This document shows, one piece after another, positions 37,103 to 43,668 of a DNA stretch of 64,000 nt. The notes beneath the pieces were generated by a model. It worked only from the letters and a program-made list of their open reading frames with translations, was not told where the DNA came from and did no database searches. Made by a program: the position numbers and the translations under genes. The stretch is from Parasulfuritortus cantonensis (GTDB lineage Bacteria; Pseudomonadota; Gammaproteobacteria; Burkholderiales; Thiobacillaceae): the NCBI RefSeq assembly GCF_004337445.1, contig NZ_SJZB01000029.1:1-64000 (forward strand), given 5' to 3'. The stretch's first letter is position 1. Each line of letters begins with the position of its first letter.

Positions 37103-37564
37103 ATGAGCACCGCTACCAACGAAACCGCTGTCAGCACCACGGCTACCACCCCGGCCGCAGCCGAGAAGCAGCCGAAAACGCATCTCGACCTGCACACCAC
37201 CGGGATCGGGTATCTGAACCGTGTCCGCGAGGTCAAGGTCAAGAAGGGTTCCTTCTGGGCCTGCTCGATCGCCGCGCTGCACGGGGACATCAACGATCCG
37301 GAAACCACCTACTTCGATTGCAAGATCGAGGGCGCGGAGGCCCTGGAGCGTGTCCAGTTCCTGTTGAGTGCCGTGGAGCAGAACAAGAAGGTGACCGTGT
37401 CGTTCAAGATCGGCGACATCTACGCGGAAACCTTCCAGTACAAATCCGGCGACAAGGCCGGCCAAACGGGCGTGTCCATCAAGGGCCGCCTCCTGCAGAT
37501 CCGCTCCGCCAAGATCGATGGCATGCCGGTCGATTTTGCCGAGCAGAACCGCTTTGCTGCATAA
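37103..37564 (+). CDS. STY4534 family ICE replication protein (DUF3577)
   Basis: A 153-aa protein clearly of the STY4534/DUF3577 family of genomic islands: FDLHTTGIGYLNRIREVK-type start at residue 30 (LDLHTTGIGYLNRVREVKVKKGSFWACSIAALHG), YFDCKIEGAEA, KKVTVSFKIGDIY and GDKAGQTGVSIKGRLL. The fold resembles OB-fold ssDNA-binding proteins and the name refers to a role inferred from ICE replication clusters. A low-complexity Thr/Ala-rich N-terminus (1-28) is extra. AAGGAG precedes the start. Confidence 0.85.
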   Translation: MSTATNETAVSTTATTPAAAEKQPKTHLDLHTTGIGYLNRVREVKVKKGSFWACSIAALHGDINDPETTYFDCKIEGAEALERVQFLLSAVEQNKKVTVSFKIGDIYAETFQYKSGDKAGQTGVSIKGRLLQIRSAKIDGMPVDFAEQNRFAA

Positions 37565-38023
37565 TCCGCAGCCGAGACCCTTCGGGGTCTTGTTCGAGCC
37601 CGGCGCGCCGGGTTGGAACAAGCCACCCGAGGCCACCGATTCCCCTCGTTTTGTGCGTTTCGAGAGAAAAACGCTCACCCGAATGCGAAGTCAGCCCTGA
37701 AACTTCGCGGCCGAAAGGCTGGGTTAAGTCTCAATCAACCGGAGCCGGCTGTATAGGGCCTTCACAGTCCCGACAACGCCATTGTAGCGACTCCCTGTCG
37801 CGCTCTCCCTGCAACGGCCCCAGGCCGTGACCTTGTCCGGAAGACAGGCACTAGATCCACCCTGCCATCGGCTCCAGTCCATTCGTGGACTGTGGCCGGT
37901 GGAATCCCCACCTTACCCGCCATCTCCCCGATGGCTCAGCTTACTCAACCTGTCCCGCCTGGGAGTGCCTGCGCTCCCACCGGGAGAGGGGCCTTCTGGC
38001 TGGACTCTCAACCAGGAGGCATC
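37565..38023 (+). other. 459-bp non-coding interval with many hairpins
   Basis: No supported gene. It begins with a terminator-like GAGACCC ttc GGGGTCTT at about 37574, then contains GCGAC tccct GTCGC (about 37792), CAGTCCA ttcg TGGACTG (37875-37892, UUCG loop) and ends in leader c. The density of short perfect stems suggests a structured RNA preceding the DUF3275 gene. Confidence 0.5.
37954..38023 (+). ncRNA. Structured leader c
   Basis: Hairpin 1: CCCG-CC-TGGGAG / CTCCCA-CC-GGG (37954-37984). Hairpin 2: GCCTTCTGG (37991-37999) with CCAGGAGGC (38012-38020), covering the ribosome binding site AGGAGG of the DUF3275 gene. Confidence 0.6.
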
Positions 38024-38572
38024 ATGCCCGTCCAACTTCAAGGCACGCTCAGCATCAAGGAGGTCAAAGGCCGTTCCGGAAGCTTCTGCGTCGGCGATCT
38101 CATCACCGACATCGGAACCTTCAAGGTCAAGGATGCCATCCTTGACCAGTACCCCGCCGGCGAATATGTCGGCGCTTTCGTCATCGACGAGATTTATCCG
38201 TCCAGCTACACCTGGCGCGGCAAGGTCTGGGTCGAGGTCCGAGCCAAGCTGTCGGCGATCCACGTCGACAACCAGCCCGAGGAAACGCCGGATGTCGAGG
38301 CGCTTCCGGAGGCTGTGGAACCCGATCCCGCCGACGAGGCGGTCACACCCCAGCCGGAGCCCCAATCGGCTGTTGTGGAGAACCAGGAGGCATCGGATGC
38401 CGAGCCCTCGCTATTCGATGCCGAGACTCAAGATCTCATCAATGCCGGCAAGCCGGTCAAGCTCGATCCCACCGTGGACCGTGGCTTGTTCCGTGCCCAG
38501 CGTGATGCCCTGAAGGCGCATGGCTACCGGTTCGATGCCAGCAAGCAAATGTGGGAGCTGCCTGCTGCGTGA
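38024..38572 (+). CDS. DUF3275 family island protein
   Basis: A 182-aa protein of the DUF3275 family found on ICEs: N-terminal domain MPVQLQGTLSIKEVKGRSGSFCVGDLITDIGTFKVKD, IFPSSY-type motif (EIYPSSYTWRGKVWVEVRAKL), an acidic linker (about 90-140) and a C-terminal region PVKLDPTVDRGLFRAQRDALKAHGYRFD. Function is unknown; it usually travels with the DUF3577 gene, as here. Confidence 0.85.
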   Translation: MPVQLQGTLSIKEVKGRSGSFCVGDLITDIGTFKVKDAILDQYPAGEYVGAFVIDEIYPSSYTWRGKVWVEVRAKLSAIHVDNQPEETPDVEALPEAVEPDPADEAVTPQPEPQSAVVENQEASDAEPSLFDAETQDLINAGKPVKLDPTVDRGLFRAQRDALKAHGYRFDASKQMWELPAA

Positions 38573-39013
38573 TGTGAACTTACAGAACCCGCTCTGGCGG
38601 GTTCATCCGGGAGGCCTCGCAGAGGCCTGCGGGATGAGCCCATCCAGCGGCGATTGAATCCAGGTTTGCGGTTACCCCGAACCGTGACCCTTAACTGCGC
38701 GTCCTGGTCTCCCCTATCGGACGCGACGGCGCCGCCGGCGCCGTGTGGAGACGCGATCGCAACTGCCCACGATGTGAATGTCATCCCGCCCACCTTGGGC
38801 ATCCTTGAGCCGGTTTGCCGAGCCCGCTCAAGGATGCCGAGGTTCACCCGGCCCTTGTGGCCACCAATGTACTGCTGCCGCTGGAACAGTACGCACCGCA
38901 AGGTGCGCGGCTAAATCAACCGGGGCCACGGCCCTTCACCCACTGCCCACGCGGGATCGCCTTCCCGCATGGGGGTCGAATTCCGTGTCGGGTTTCTCAT
39001 CAAGGAGATCCAC
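38573..39013 (+). other. 441-bp non-coding interval with long hairpins
   Basis: No supported gene. It holds GAACCCGC tctg GCGGGTTC (38585-38604), a second adjacent stem with AGGCCT arms (38604-38637), a perfect 12-bp stem GCATCCTTGAGC / GCTCAAGGATGC (38799-38810 / 38826-38837) and CGCACC gcaa GGTGCG with a GNRA tetraloop (about 38892-38907). It ends with leader d. Confidence 0.55.
38946..39013 (+). ncRNA. Structured leader d
   Basis: Hairpin 1: CCCACGCGGGA (38946-38956) with TCCCGCATGGG (38963-38973), one mismatch. The second hairpin is weak: TCTC at 38995-38998 against GAGA at 39005-39008 in the ribosome binding site AAGGAGA. Confidence 0.5.
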
Positions 39014-39418
39014 ATGAGCAACATCACGTCCTTCCAACAGCGACTGGAACAATCCCGTGCCGCCAAGGGTGGCCAGCGGGCCGCCGAACAGCAGCACTGG
39101 GACACACTGGTTGCGCGCGTCGACGAGCCTGTGGTGGCACGCATGATCGTCAGCTTTTTCGATCATGCGCCCACCGAGAAGCTCAAGCAGCCCGGCCTGT
39201 ACCTGCGGGCGAAGCTGGTCTTGAGCGACTCGTTCGCAAGCGAGGCGACACGCGCCAAGCAAGCCAACCGGGCTGTGGTCAGGACCGTATCGGAATACCT
39301 GGGTGCTGCGGGGTATTTCTTCTACCGCTGCGTCCGCCTGCCGTTCCGGGCCGTGCGCGACTTGGCGGCGATCGCACGCCGCCGGCGGCCGGTCAACCGT
39401 CCGCTGTTTCATCATTGA
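39014..39418 (+). CDS. Hypothetical basic protein
   Basis: A 134-aa protein, largely helical, with a basic C-terminus (FRAVRDLAAIARRRRPVNR) after a short hydrophobic stretch YLGAAGYFFYRCV. It could be membrane-peripheral or nucleic-acid binding. AAGGAG precedes the ATG. No family recognised. Confidence 0.5.
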   Translation: MSNITSFQQRLEQSRAAKGGQRAAEQQHWDTLVARVDEPVVARMIVSFFDHAPTEKLKQPGLYLRAKLVLSDSFASEATRAKQANRAVVRTVSEYLGAAGYFFYRCVRLPFRAVRDLAAIARRRRPVNRPLFHH

Positions 39419-39516
39419 CCGCGAGAACACCCGCGGCTCGTTTCTATAATCCTCTGCATAGCGCCGGCCCGACGAGGGTTGGCCCTATGCCAAATCGATA
39501 AAGCAGGAGGTAATTC

Positions 39517-39738
39517 ATGCAAACCGGACAACAAATTGGCCTGCTGGCCAAGCGATACCTGAAGGTCGACCTTCCTCTCCAAGTGTGCCAAAGCAACTCT
39601 GGCTTCTTCATCGGGACCATCCATCCCACGGATGGACCGTACAGCCGCGAATCGGCCGAGTATTTCCCGGACAGGGATAGCGCCGAACACGCGCTGGCCA
39701 CCGGCTGCTGGACCCAGCTGGAAGGCTACGACATTTGA
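39517..39738 (+). CDS. Small conserved island protein
   Basis: A 73-aa protein (MQTGQQIGLLAKRYLKVDLP...). A perfect CAGGAGG lies 8 bp upstream. The segment FFIGTIHPTDGPYSRESAEYF recalls short island proteins with one beta domain that respond to the column of leaders downstream; function is unknown. A strong terminator follows. Confidence 0.5.
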   Translation: MQTGQQIGLLAKRYLKVDLPLQVCQSNSGFFIGTIHPTDGPYSRESAEYFPDRDSAEHALATGCWTQLEGYDI

Positions 39739-39744
39739 CCGACA

Positions 39745-39775
39745 CCCAGGGCAGACTGCCCTGGGGGTTTTCTTG
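39745..39775 (+). terminator. Rho-independent terminator
   Basis: CCCAGGGCA gac TGCCCTGGG (39745-39765) is a perfect 9-bp stem followed by GGTTTTC, starting 7 bp after the 73-aa gene. Confidence 0.8.
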
Positions 39776-39856
39776 AGGGCCATCCTGAAGAAAGCCCACG
39801 CCGCGTACCAACGCCGGCCGTCGTTACGGCCCGCCCGATCCCCGTCAAGGATCGAG

Positions 39857-39899
39857 GCTCGTCAGTCCCTGGAACGAGCAAGGCCGCCAGGCCTGGGAT
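39857..39899 (+). ncRNA. Pseudoknot module, copy 1
   Basis: Stem GCTCGT / ACGAGC (39857-39862 / 39874-39879) with loop CAGTCCCTGGA, a second stem GGCC gcca GGCC (39882-39893) and a downstream GGGAT (39895-39899) complementary to the loop AGTCCC. It directly precedes leader e. Confidence 0.6.
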
Positions 39900-39910
39900 C
39901 CCATCTTCAT

Positions 39911-39976
39911 CAACCCCGCGGGGATGTCTGTCCCCGCATCGGGGCCAGCGTCTCCGTTTCACCTGGAGCGCAAACC
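39911..39976 (+). ncRNA. Structured leader e
   Basis: Hairpin 1: outer CCCC (39914-39917) / GGGG (39941-39944), inner CGGGGA (39919-39924) / TCCCCG (39931-39936). Hairpin 2: CTCC (39952-39955) with GGAG (39965-39968), the ribosome binding site of the 61-aa gene. Confidence 0.6.
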
Positions 39977-40162
39977 ATGACAACGGAATGTGTGATCTCG
40001 GAAACCCCGGAGCACATCATCGGCCTCGCCCTCGGACGAGGATTTTTCATCGCGGCATACGACGAGGACTACCAGGAATGCCTGCGGGTATCCGATGAGT
40101 TCTACGGCACCTTTGCGGAGGCCTCCAAGGCTTCCGCGGAGGGCACCTGGACGCCGGCCTAA
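39977..40162 (+). CDS. Small hypothetical protein (61 aa)
   Basis: A 61-aa protein starting MTTECVISETPEHIIGLALGRGFFIAAYDEDY. The start is fixed by CTGGAG 8 bp upstream in leader e. Acidic, no membrane segment; no family recognised. Confidence 0.45.
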   Translation: MTTECVISETPEHIIGLALGRGFFIAAYDEDYQECLRVSDEFYGTFAEASKASAEGTWTPA

Positions 40163-40218
40163 CCCGCCGCCCGAAATTGTCGTTTGCAAGCCCGAAGCCA
40201 GATTCACGGGCTATCCCA

Positions 40219-40281
40219 CCCTGCAGGGAACACCTGGGCCCTGCAGGGCCCGGTGTCCCTGCCATTTCCCTGGAGGACATC
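40219..40281 (+). ncRNA. Structured leader f
   Basis: Two copies of the self-complementary CCCTGCAGGG (40219-40228 and 40239-40248) pair as hairpin 1. Hairpin 2: TGTCC (40254-40258) with GGACA (40275-40279) overlapping the ribosome binding site GGAGG. Confidence 0.6.
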
Positions 40282-40503
40282 ATGGAAACCAACTCTGAAT
40301 TCATCGACCGCATCATGAACTTCTGCCCCACCGGAGCACTGGTGCAGGCCTTCGTGCTCGAAGCCTTGCGCCGGTACGCCGAGCAGGTGGCCGATCCGGC
40401 GGTTCAAATCCCCGATACGGACCTACTGAGCGGGCAGGCCTGGAAGCGCACCGGTGTGTGGGTGCTCGGCCAGGTCGAGACGCATCTCAACTCGCACGGC
40501 TGA
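40282..40503 (+). CDS. Small hypothetical protein (73 aa)
   Basis: A 73-aa protein, METNSEFIDRIMNFCPTGALVQAFVLEALRRYAEQVA... The family appears in ICE accessory blocks as a short protein of this kind (FVLEAL...Y), but no function is known. TGGAGG precedes the start. Confidence 0.5.
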   Translation: METNSEFIDRIMNFCPTGALVQAFVLEALRRYAEQVADPAVQIPDTDLLSGQAWKRTGVWVLGQVETHLNSHG

Positions 40504-40579
40504 CGTGCGCTGTATGCACTCATCATTGCCGGCAGTCAGACCCTTTCCCGGGGAATGATCTAAGGCGCATTTCTTATCA

Positions 40580-40633
40580 CCCTGCGGGGCAACCGTCCCG
40601 CGGGACGGTGCTCCGCATCTTCAGGAGCACATC
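40580..40633 (+). ncRNA. Structured leader g
   Basis: ACCGTCCC gc GGGACGGT (40592-40609) forms a perfect 8-bp stem, or CCCTGCGGG pairs with CCCGCGGG in the alternative. Hairpin 2: GTGCTCC (40608-40614) with GGAGCAC (40624-40630), a perfect 7-bp stem including the ribosome binding site. Confidence 0.65.
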
Positions 40634-41290
40634 ATGGGAAGACAGTTGCGCATTGTGGAGTACACCCTCCCCTATCGGCACCGGGTCCAGGTCGGCATTC
40701 CGTCGACCGACGACGAGGAGGCGACAGGGATCGCTCAGGCCGCTTTCGAGGCGGGCACGATCTGGGATGACACTCAGGAGATGCCCCTCCTCTACGACGA
40801 CTTTGAGGAAGAGGACAGCGGTCTCGAGTTTGTCGTGGTGGCCACCGTCGAGATTTGGCCCGCACCGGACGCGAGCGTCTTGCAGAAGCGGCGAGAGGCA
40901 AGCGCCGTGGCGGCCTGTCGGAGCCTGGTCGCCGCAATGAGGTTGCGAGAACAGGCCGACGTGCCGCCCGATGACGTTGATCGGGCCCTGACCGAAGCCT
41001 ACAACCTGGCCATGTCCGCCCTGGGTGGCACACCGCCTAATCCCGCCATACCCACAAGGCCTCGGGTCGTGGTTGGCGTCGATGGCGGGTTGGTCCAGGG
41101 CGTCTCGTCGGACCTGCCCGTGGAGCTTGTCGTGGTCGACTATGACATGCGAGACACGGCCGATGGCGCGGTGATCGTCCCACAGAGCGGTGGTGGCGAG
41201 GAAACCGCTGCCGTCATTTCGCACCAGGTGGCCCTTGATCCACAGTTTGTTGATGCAATCTGGAAGGTGGAGGCGGGCAATGTCCGATGA
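40634..41290 (+). CDS. Hypothetical protein (218 aa)
   Basis: A 218-aa acidic protein without recognisable family. Regions with predicted beta structure (RIVEYTLPYRHRVQVGIP) alternate with Pro-rich loops; the C-terminus RPRVVVGVDGGLVQGVSSDLPVELVVVDYDMRDT could be a small alpha/beta domain. It overlaps the next gene by 11 bp. The leader g hairpin covers its ribosome binding site. Confidence 0.5.
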   Translation: MGRQLRIVEYTLPYRHRVQVGIPSTDDEEATGIAQAAFEAGTIWDDTQEMPLLYDDFEEEDSGLEFVVVATVEIWPAPDASVLQKRREASAVAACRSLVAAMRLREQADVPPDDVDRALTEAYNLAMSALGGTPPNPAIPTRPRVVVGVDGGLVQGVSSDLPVELVVVDYDMRDTADGAVIVPQSGGGEETAAVISHQVALDPQFVDAIWKVEAGNVR

Positions 41291-41495
41291 ATATGGCTGT
41301 GACCACTACGGCAAGTATCGCGTCCGGATGCATAGCGTACCCGGCATCTGGGAGCGCTATGAGGGTTACGTCGACGTGTACGCGCCGAACGAAAACGCCG
41401 CACCCGAGAGGGCGAAGCGTGAACTGATACGCACCAGCTTCCCGGACAGGCCTGCCAGTGCCTGGGCAGTCGATAGCGTGATTCGGATCGGTTGA
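41280..41495 (+). CDS. Small hypothetical protein (71 aa)
   Basis: A 71-aa protein (MSDEYGCDHYGKYRVRMHSV) overlapping the end of the preceding gene by 11 bp and probably translated by coupling. No family recognised. Confidence 0.45.
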   Translation: MSDEYGCDHYGKYRVRMHSVPGIWERYEGYVDVYAPNENAAPERAKRELIRTSFPDRPASAWAVDSVIRIG

Positions 41496-41506
41496 TTGAT
41501 TAACCC

Positions 41507-41562
41507 GGCCCCTCGTTGAGGGGCCTTTCCAGGGCCGCGTTTTTCACGGCCCTGGAAAGGCC
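41507..41562 (+). terminator. Two overlapping hairpins after the 71-aa gene
   Basis: GGCCCCTC gtt GAGGGGCC (41507-41525) shares four bases with a perfect 16-bp stem, arms 41522-41537 and 41547-41562, loop CGTTTTTCA. The two cannot form at once. Terminator or attenuator is likely; the long stem is stronger than usual. Confidence 0.55.
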
Positions 41563-41607
41563 ACGCGCCAACCAGGTAACAAACGCCGACAGACGGAATC
41601 TGTCACG

Positions 41608-41651
41608 GCTCGTCAGCCCCTGAAACGAGCACGGCCGCCAGGCCTGGGGCT
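41608..41651 (+). ncRNA. Pseudoknot module, copy 2
   Basis: GCTCGT / ACGAGC (41608-41613 / 41625-41630), stem GGCC / GGCC (41633-41644), and loop AGCCCC (41615-41620) pairing with GGGGCT (41646-41651), a perfect 6-bp pseudoknot. A GACAGA/TCTGTC hairpin precedes it. Confidence 0.65.
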
Positions 41652-41686
41652 TCATCGCATCTCCCCCGGATGGGGGGCAATCTCAA

Positions 41687-41750
41687 CCCGCCGGGGTGTC
41701 ACCACCCCGTAGGGTGCACGACCTTCGGCACAGCAAGGAGGTCATCACTC
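41687..41750 (+). ncRNA. Structured leader h
   Basis: Hairpin 1: CCCGCCGGGGTG (41687-41698) with CACCCCGTAGGG (41703-41714). Hairpin 2: GACCTT (41720-41725) with AAGG-GGTC (41735-41743), covering the ribosome binding site AAGGAGG. Confidence 0.6.
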
Positions 41751-42287
41751 ATGGGATGGACAATCTCTTTTGACAGCAGCCGGTCCGAAGTCCTCGCGAA
41801 GCGCATCCGGTCGGCCACTCAGGCTGACGGGACGCGCTGGGAGTGTTTGAGGCACGCCACGGTGGGGAACGTGCTCTGGACGGTCTGGGAGGTCATCCCG
41901 GGCCCACCAGAGCCCCCCAGGGCCTACAGGCCGCCTTACCGGTACATCGGTTGCGACCTGTTGGCGCCGGGCGGCAAGAAGCACGGCTGGGGCTACAAGG
42001 ACCTGTGCGAAAGCATGGGGCCCTACTACTACACCTGTCCCTTGTCCTACCTGGACATGGTGCCGGTGGCCAACGCGGACTGGCGTGGCCAGGTGCGCGC
42101 CTGGCACGCTGCCCGCAATCGCAAGGTCGACGTCGGCGATGTCCTGATCCTGGAAGGATTCGCCATCCCCCAGGTCAGGATCGTCGAAAAGCGCGGCCGG
42201 CGCCTGACCGGCGAGTACCAGGGCCGCTTCTATCGGGTTCCACCGCGCGTCCTGGCCAGGGTCATCGAGCAGCGCAAGGCTGTCTGA
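41751..42287 (+). CDS. Hypothetical island protein (178 aa)
   Basis: A 178-aa protein, MGWTISFDSSRSEVLAKRIR.... The N-terminal region and the central aromatic stretch (KHGWGYKDLCESMGPYYYTCP) are characteristic of a conserved ICE/phage hypothetical, of which the function is unknown. The C-terminus (VRIVEKRGRRLTGEYQGRFYRVPP) is basic and beta-rich. The start at 41751 follows AAGGAGG in leader h. Confidence 0.55.
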   Translation: MGWTISFDSSRSEVLAKRIRSATQADGTRWECLRHATVGNVLWTVWEVIPGPPEPPRAYRPPYRYIGCDLLAPGGKKHGWGYKDLCESMGPYYYTCPLSYLDMVPVANADWRGQVRAWHAARNRKVDVGDVLILEGFAIPQVRIVEKRGRRLTGEYQGRFYRVPPRVLARVIEQRKAV

Positions 42288-42351
42288 ATTTCAACCACTT
42301 ACGCCGGCATTGACAGTGCCCGGCGTCGTCGTATGTACGGAGTAAATTTCC

Positions 42352-42579
42352 ATGCCATTCATCGTTGAAGCAAGCACGTCCGATCCCGCAGCCCGCGAGG
42401 GACATGCCAAGGGCAACTTGGCGGATTACGAGATCTGCCCGACTCGGCCGAAGGCCTGCGAGCAGACGCATCGTTATCACCGAAGCGGTTACTGGGTCGA
42501 GGTCTACGACCAAGACAGCGGAGAGTTGCTGTCAGGGCCGATCAACCCCGATCAGCCTTTGCCGAGTTACATCGTTTGA
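42352..42579 (+). CDS. Small hypothetical protein (75 aa)
   Basis: A 75-aa protein (MPFIVEASTSDPAAREGHAK). GGAGTAAA lies before the ATG. No family recognised; it is separated by 10 bp from the following small gene and probably co-transcribed. Confidence 0.45.
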   Translation: MPFIVEASTSDPAAREGHAKGNLADYEICPTRPKACEQTHRYHRSGYWVEVYDQDSGELLSGPINPDQPLPSYIV

Positions 42580-42589
42580 AGGAGAAATC

Positions 42590-42796
42590 ATGCAAGACAA
42601 GTTCCACATCGTGAAGATCGGGCACGGTCGCTATGAGGTCCGGCATCATGGCCTGGTCGGCGCCAGGCTCGGTCTGCTGCTTGGCCAAGCAGGGCGGTGG
42701 GTGGCGGAGGCCCCCAACGGTGCGCCGTTGGGGCACCACCGGTCCCGCAAGGCTGGCGCCCAGGCGCTCTATGACCATGCGATGCAGCAGGGCTAG
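42590..42796 (+). CDS. Small hypothetical protein (68 aa)
   Basis: A 68-aa basic protein, MQDKFHIVKIGHGRYEVRHHG..., preceded by GAAGGAGA. No family recognised. Confidence 0.45.
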   Translation: MQDKFHIVKIGHGRYEVRHHGLVGARLGLLLGQAGRWVAEAPNGAPLGHHRSRKAGAQALYDHAMQQG

Positions 42797-42838
42797 AAAC
42801 CTCCCGGGAAAAGCCCTAGACTGCATGCGTAACTTGAA

Positions 42839-42882
42839 GCTCGTCAGTCCCTGGAACGAGCGCAGCCGCGAGGCTCGGGACT
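42839..42882 (+). ncRNA. Pseudoknot module, copy 3
   Basis: GCTCGT / ACGAGC (42839-42844 / 42856-42861), stem AGCC gcga GGCT (42864-42875, compensated relative to the GGCC/GGCC of the other copies) and loop AGTCCC (42846-42851) pairing with GGGACT (42877-42882). Confidence 0.65.
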
Positions 42883-42896
42883 TCATCCTTTTGCAA

Positions 42897-42955
42897 CCCT
42901 TTCGGGGACACCTCCCCGGAAGGGCCGTGGTGTCTCCGCTATAGTGGAGGTATCC
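42897..42955 (+). ncRNA. Structured leader i (hicBA)
   Basis: Hairpin 1: CCCTTTCGGGG (42897-42907) with CCCCGGAAGGG (42914-42924), 11 bp with one G-U. Hairpin 2: CTCC (42934-42937) with GGAG (42946-42949) of the hicB ribosome binding site. Confidence 0.65.
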
Positions 42956-43210
42956 ATGTTCAAGAGACTTGCCGATAGCATTTTGTGTATGTTTCACATC
43001 CAAGCCCGATGGGATCCAGACGTCCACGTCTGGGTCGCCGAAAGCGATGATCTTCCCGGTCTTTGCACCGAGTCGCCGTCGCTGGAGGATTTGCATGCCA
43101 AGCTCAAGGTTCTGGTTCCGGAACTGATCGAGTTGAACCATGTGGCTGTCGAAGGCCTGGTGGCCAACTATCAGCTGATCGTCGACGACCAGATCGCCCT
43201 CGCAGCCTGA
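42956..43210 (+). CDS. hicB: HicB-family antitoxin (DUF1902-like)
   Basis: An 84-aa antitoxin of the HicB fold: FHIQARWDPDVHVWVAESDDLPGLCTESPSLEDLHAKL is the beta-alpha-beta HicB core that traps the toxin. It lacks a separate C-terminal DNA-binding HTH/RHH, as DUF1902-type partners do. It is followed at 9 bp by the hicA toxin gene. Order antitoxin-toxin is inverted relative to the classical hicAB but common on mobile elements. It probably stabilises the island. Confidence 0.8.
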   Translation: MFKRLADSILCMFHIQARWDPDVHVWVAESDDLPGLCTESPSLEDLHAKLKVLVPELIELNHVAVEGLVANYQLIVDDQIALAA

Positions 43211-43219
43211 GGGCTCGAC

Positions 43220-43414
43220 ATGAAAGGCTTTACCGCTAGGCTCAAGGCCATGCTCCTGGAGCAGGGCTGTTACCTGGTCAGGCAGGGGAAAGGCGATCAT
43301 GAAATCTGGTACAGCCCGATTTCCGGTCGGCACTTCCCGGTCGACGGAACCATCCTTTCCCGGCACACCGCCAACGGCGTGCTCAAACAAGCCGGCCTGA
43401 ACAAGGCCTTTTAA
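43220..43414 (+). CDS. hicA: HicA-family mRNA interferase toxin
   Basis: A 64-aa HicA toxin, double-stranded-RNA-binding-like fold that cleaves mRNA. The catalytic-type histidine is in QGKGDHEIWYSP, where classical HicA has GSHH, and the C-terminal ILSRHTANGVLKQAGL resembles PRxxxLxxGTLxxIxKQAGL. Its start is close behind hicB, so the two are co-translated. Confidence 0.82.
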   Translation: MKGFTARLKAMLLEQGCYLVRQGKGDHEIWYSPISGRHFPVDGTILSRHTANGVLKQAGLNKAF

Positions 43415-43427
43415 CCGTTGTTTCTTA

Positions 43428-43489
43428 CCCCGTGGGGATATCGTTCCCCGCGAGGGGCATGGTGTCTCCACATTCCTATGGAGCGCATC
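43428..43489 (+). ncRNA. Structured leader j
   Basis: Hairpin 1 segments: CCCC (43428-43431), GGGGA (43434-43438), TTCCCC (43444-43449), GGGG (43454-43457), allowing outer and inner pairing. Hairpin 2: CTCCA (43466-43470) with TGGAG (43479-43483), the ribosome binding site of the 55-aa gene. Confidence 0.6.
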
Positions 43490-43657
43490 ATGTTCAAATT
43501 GCCCCCACGCATCATGTTCAACGGGACTTCCTACGAAGTCCCCAGTCTGGAGCAGATCGAGGAGTGGATCCTCGATTCGGTTTGCGAAACGCCGGAAGGC
43601 GATTGCGTCGAGCCGGACCATCCGGATAGCTGGCTGTCCCTGCTCGGTCTGATCTGA
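43490..43657 (+). CDS. Small hypothetical protein (55 aa)
   Basis: A 55-aa acidic protein starting MFKLPPRIMFNGTSYEVPSL. The ATG is chosen from TGGAG in leader j. No family recognised; it lies 11 bp before the methyltransferase gene and is probably in its operon. Confidence 0.45.
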   Translation: MFKLPPRIMFNGTSYEVPSLEQIEEWILDSVCETPEGDCVEPDHPDSWLSLLGLI

Positions 43658-43668
43658 GGAGGTTGGCC

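Noticed and set aside
39857-42882. Hammerhead or other known self-cleaving ribozyme
   Set aside because: The complement of the module contains a CTGACGA-like text, but no GAAA element or third stem at the needed positions; other ribozyme consensus sequences did not fit.
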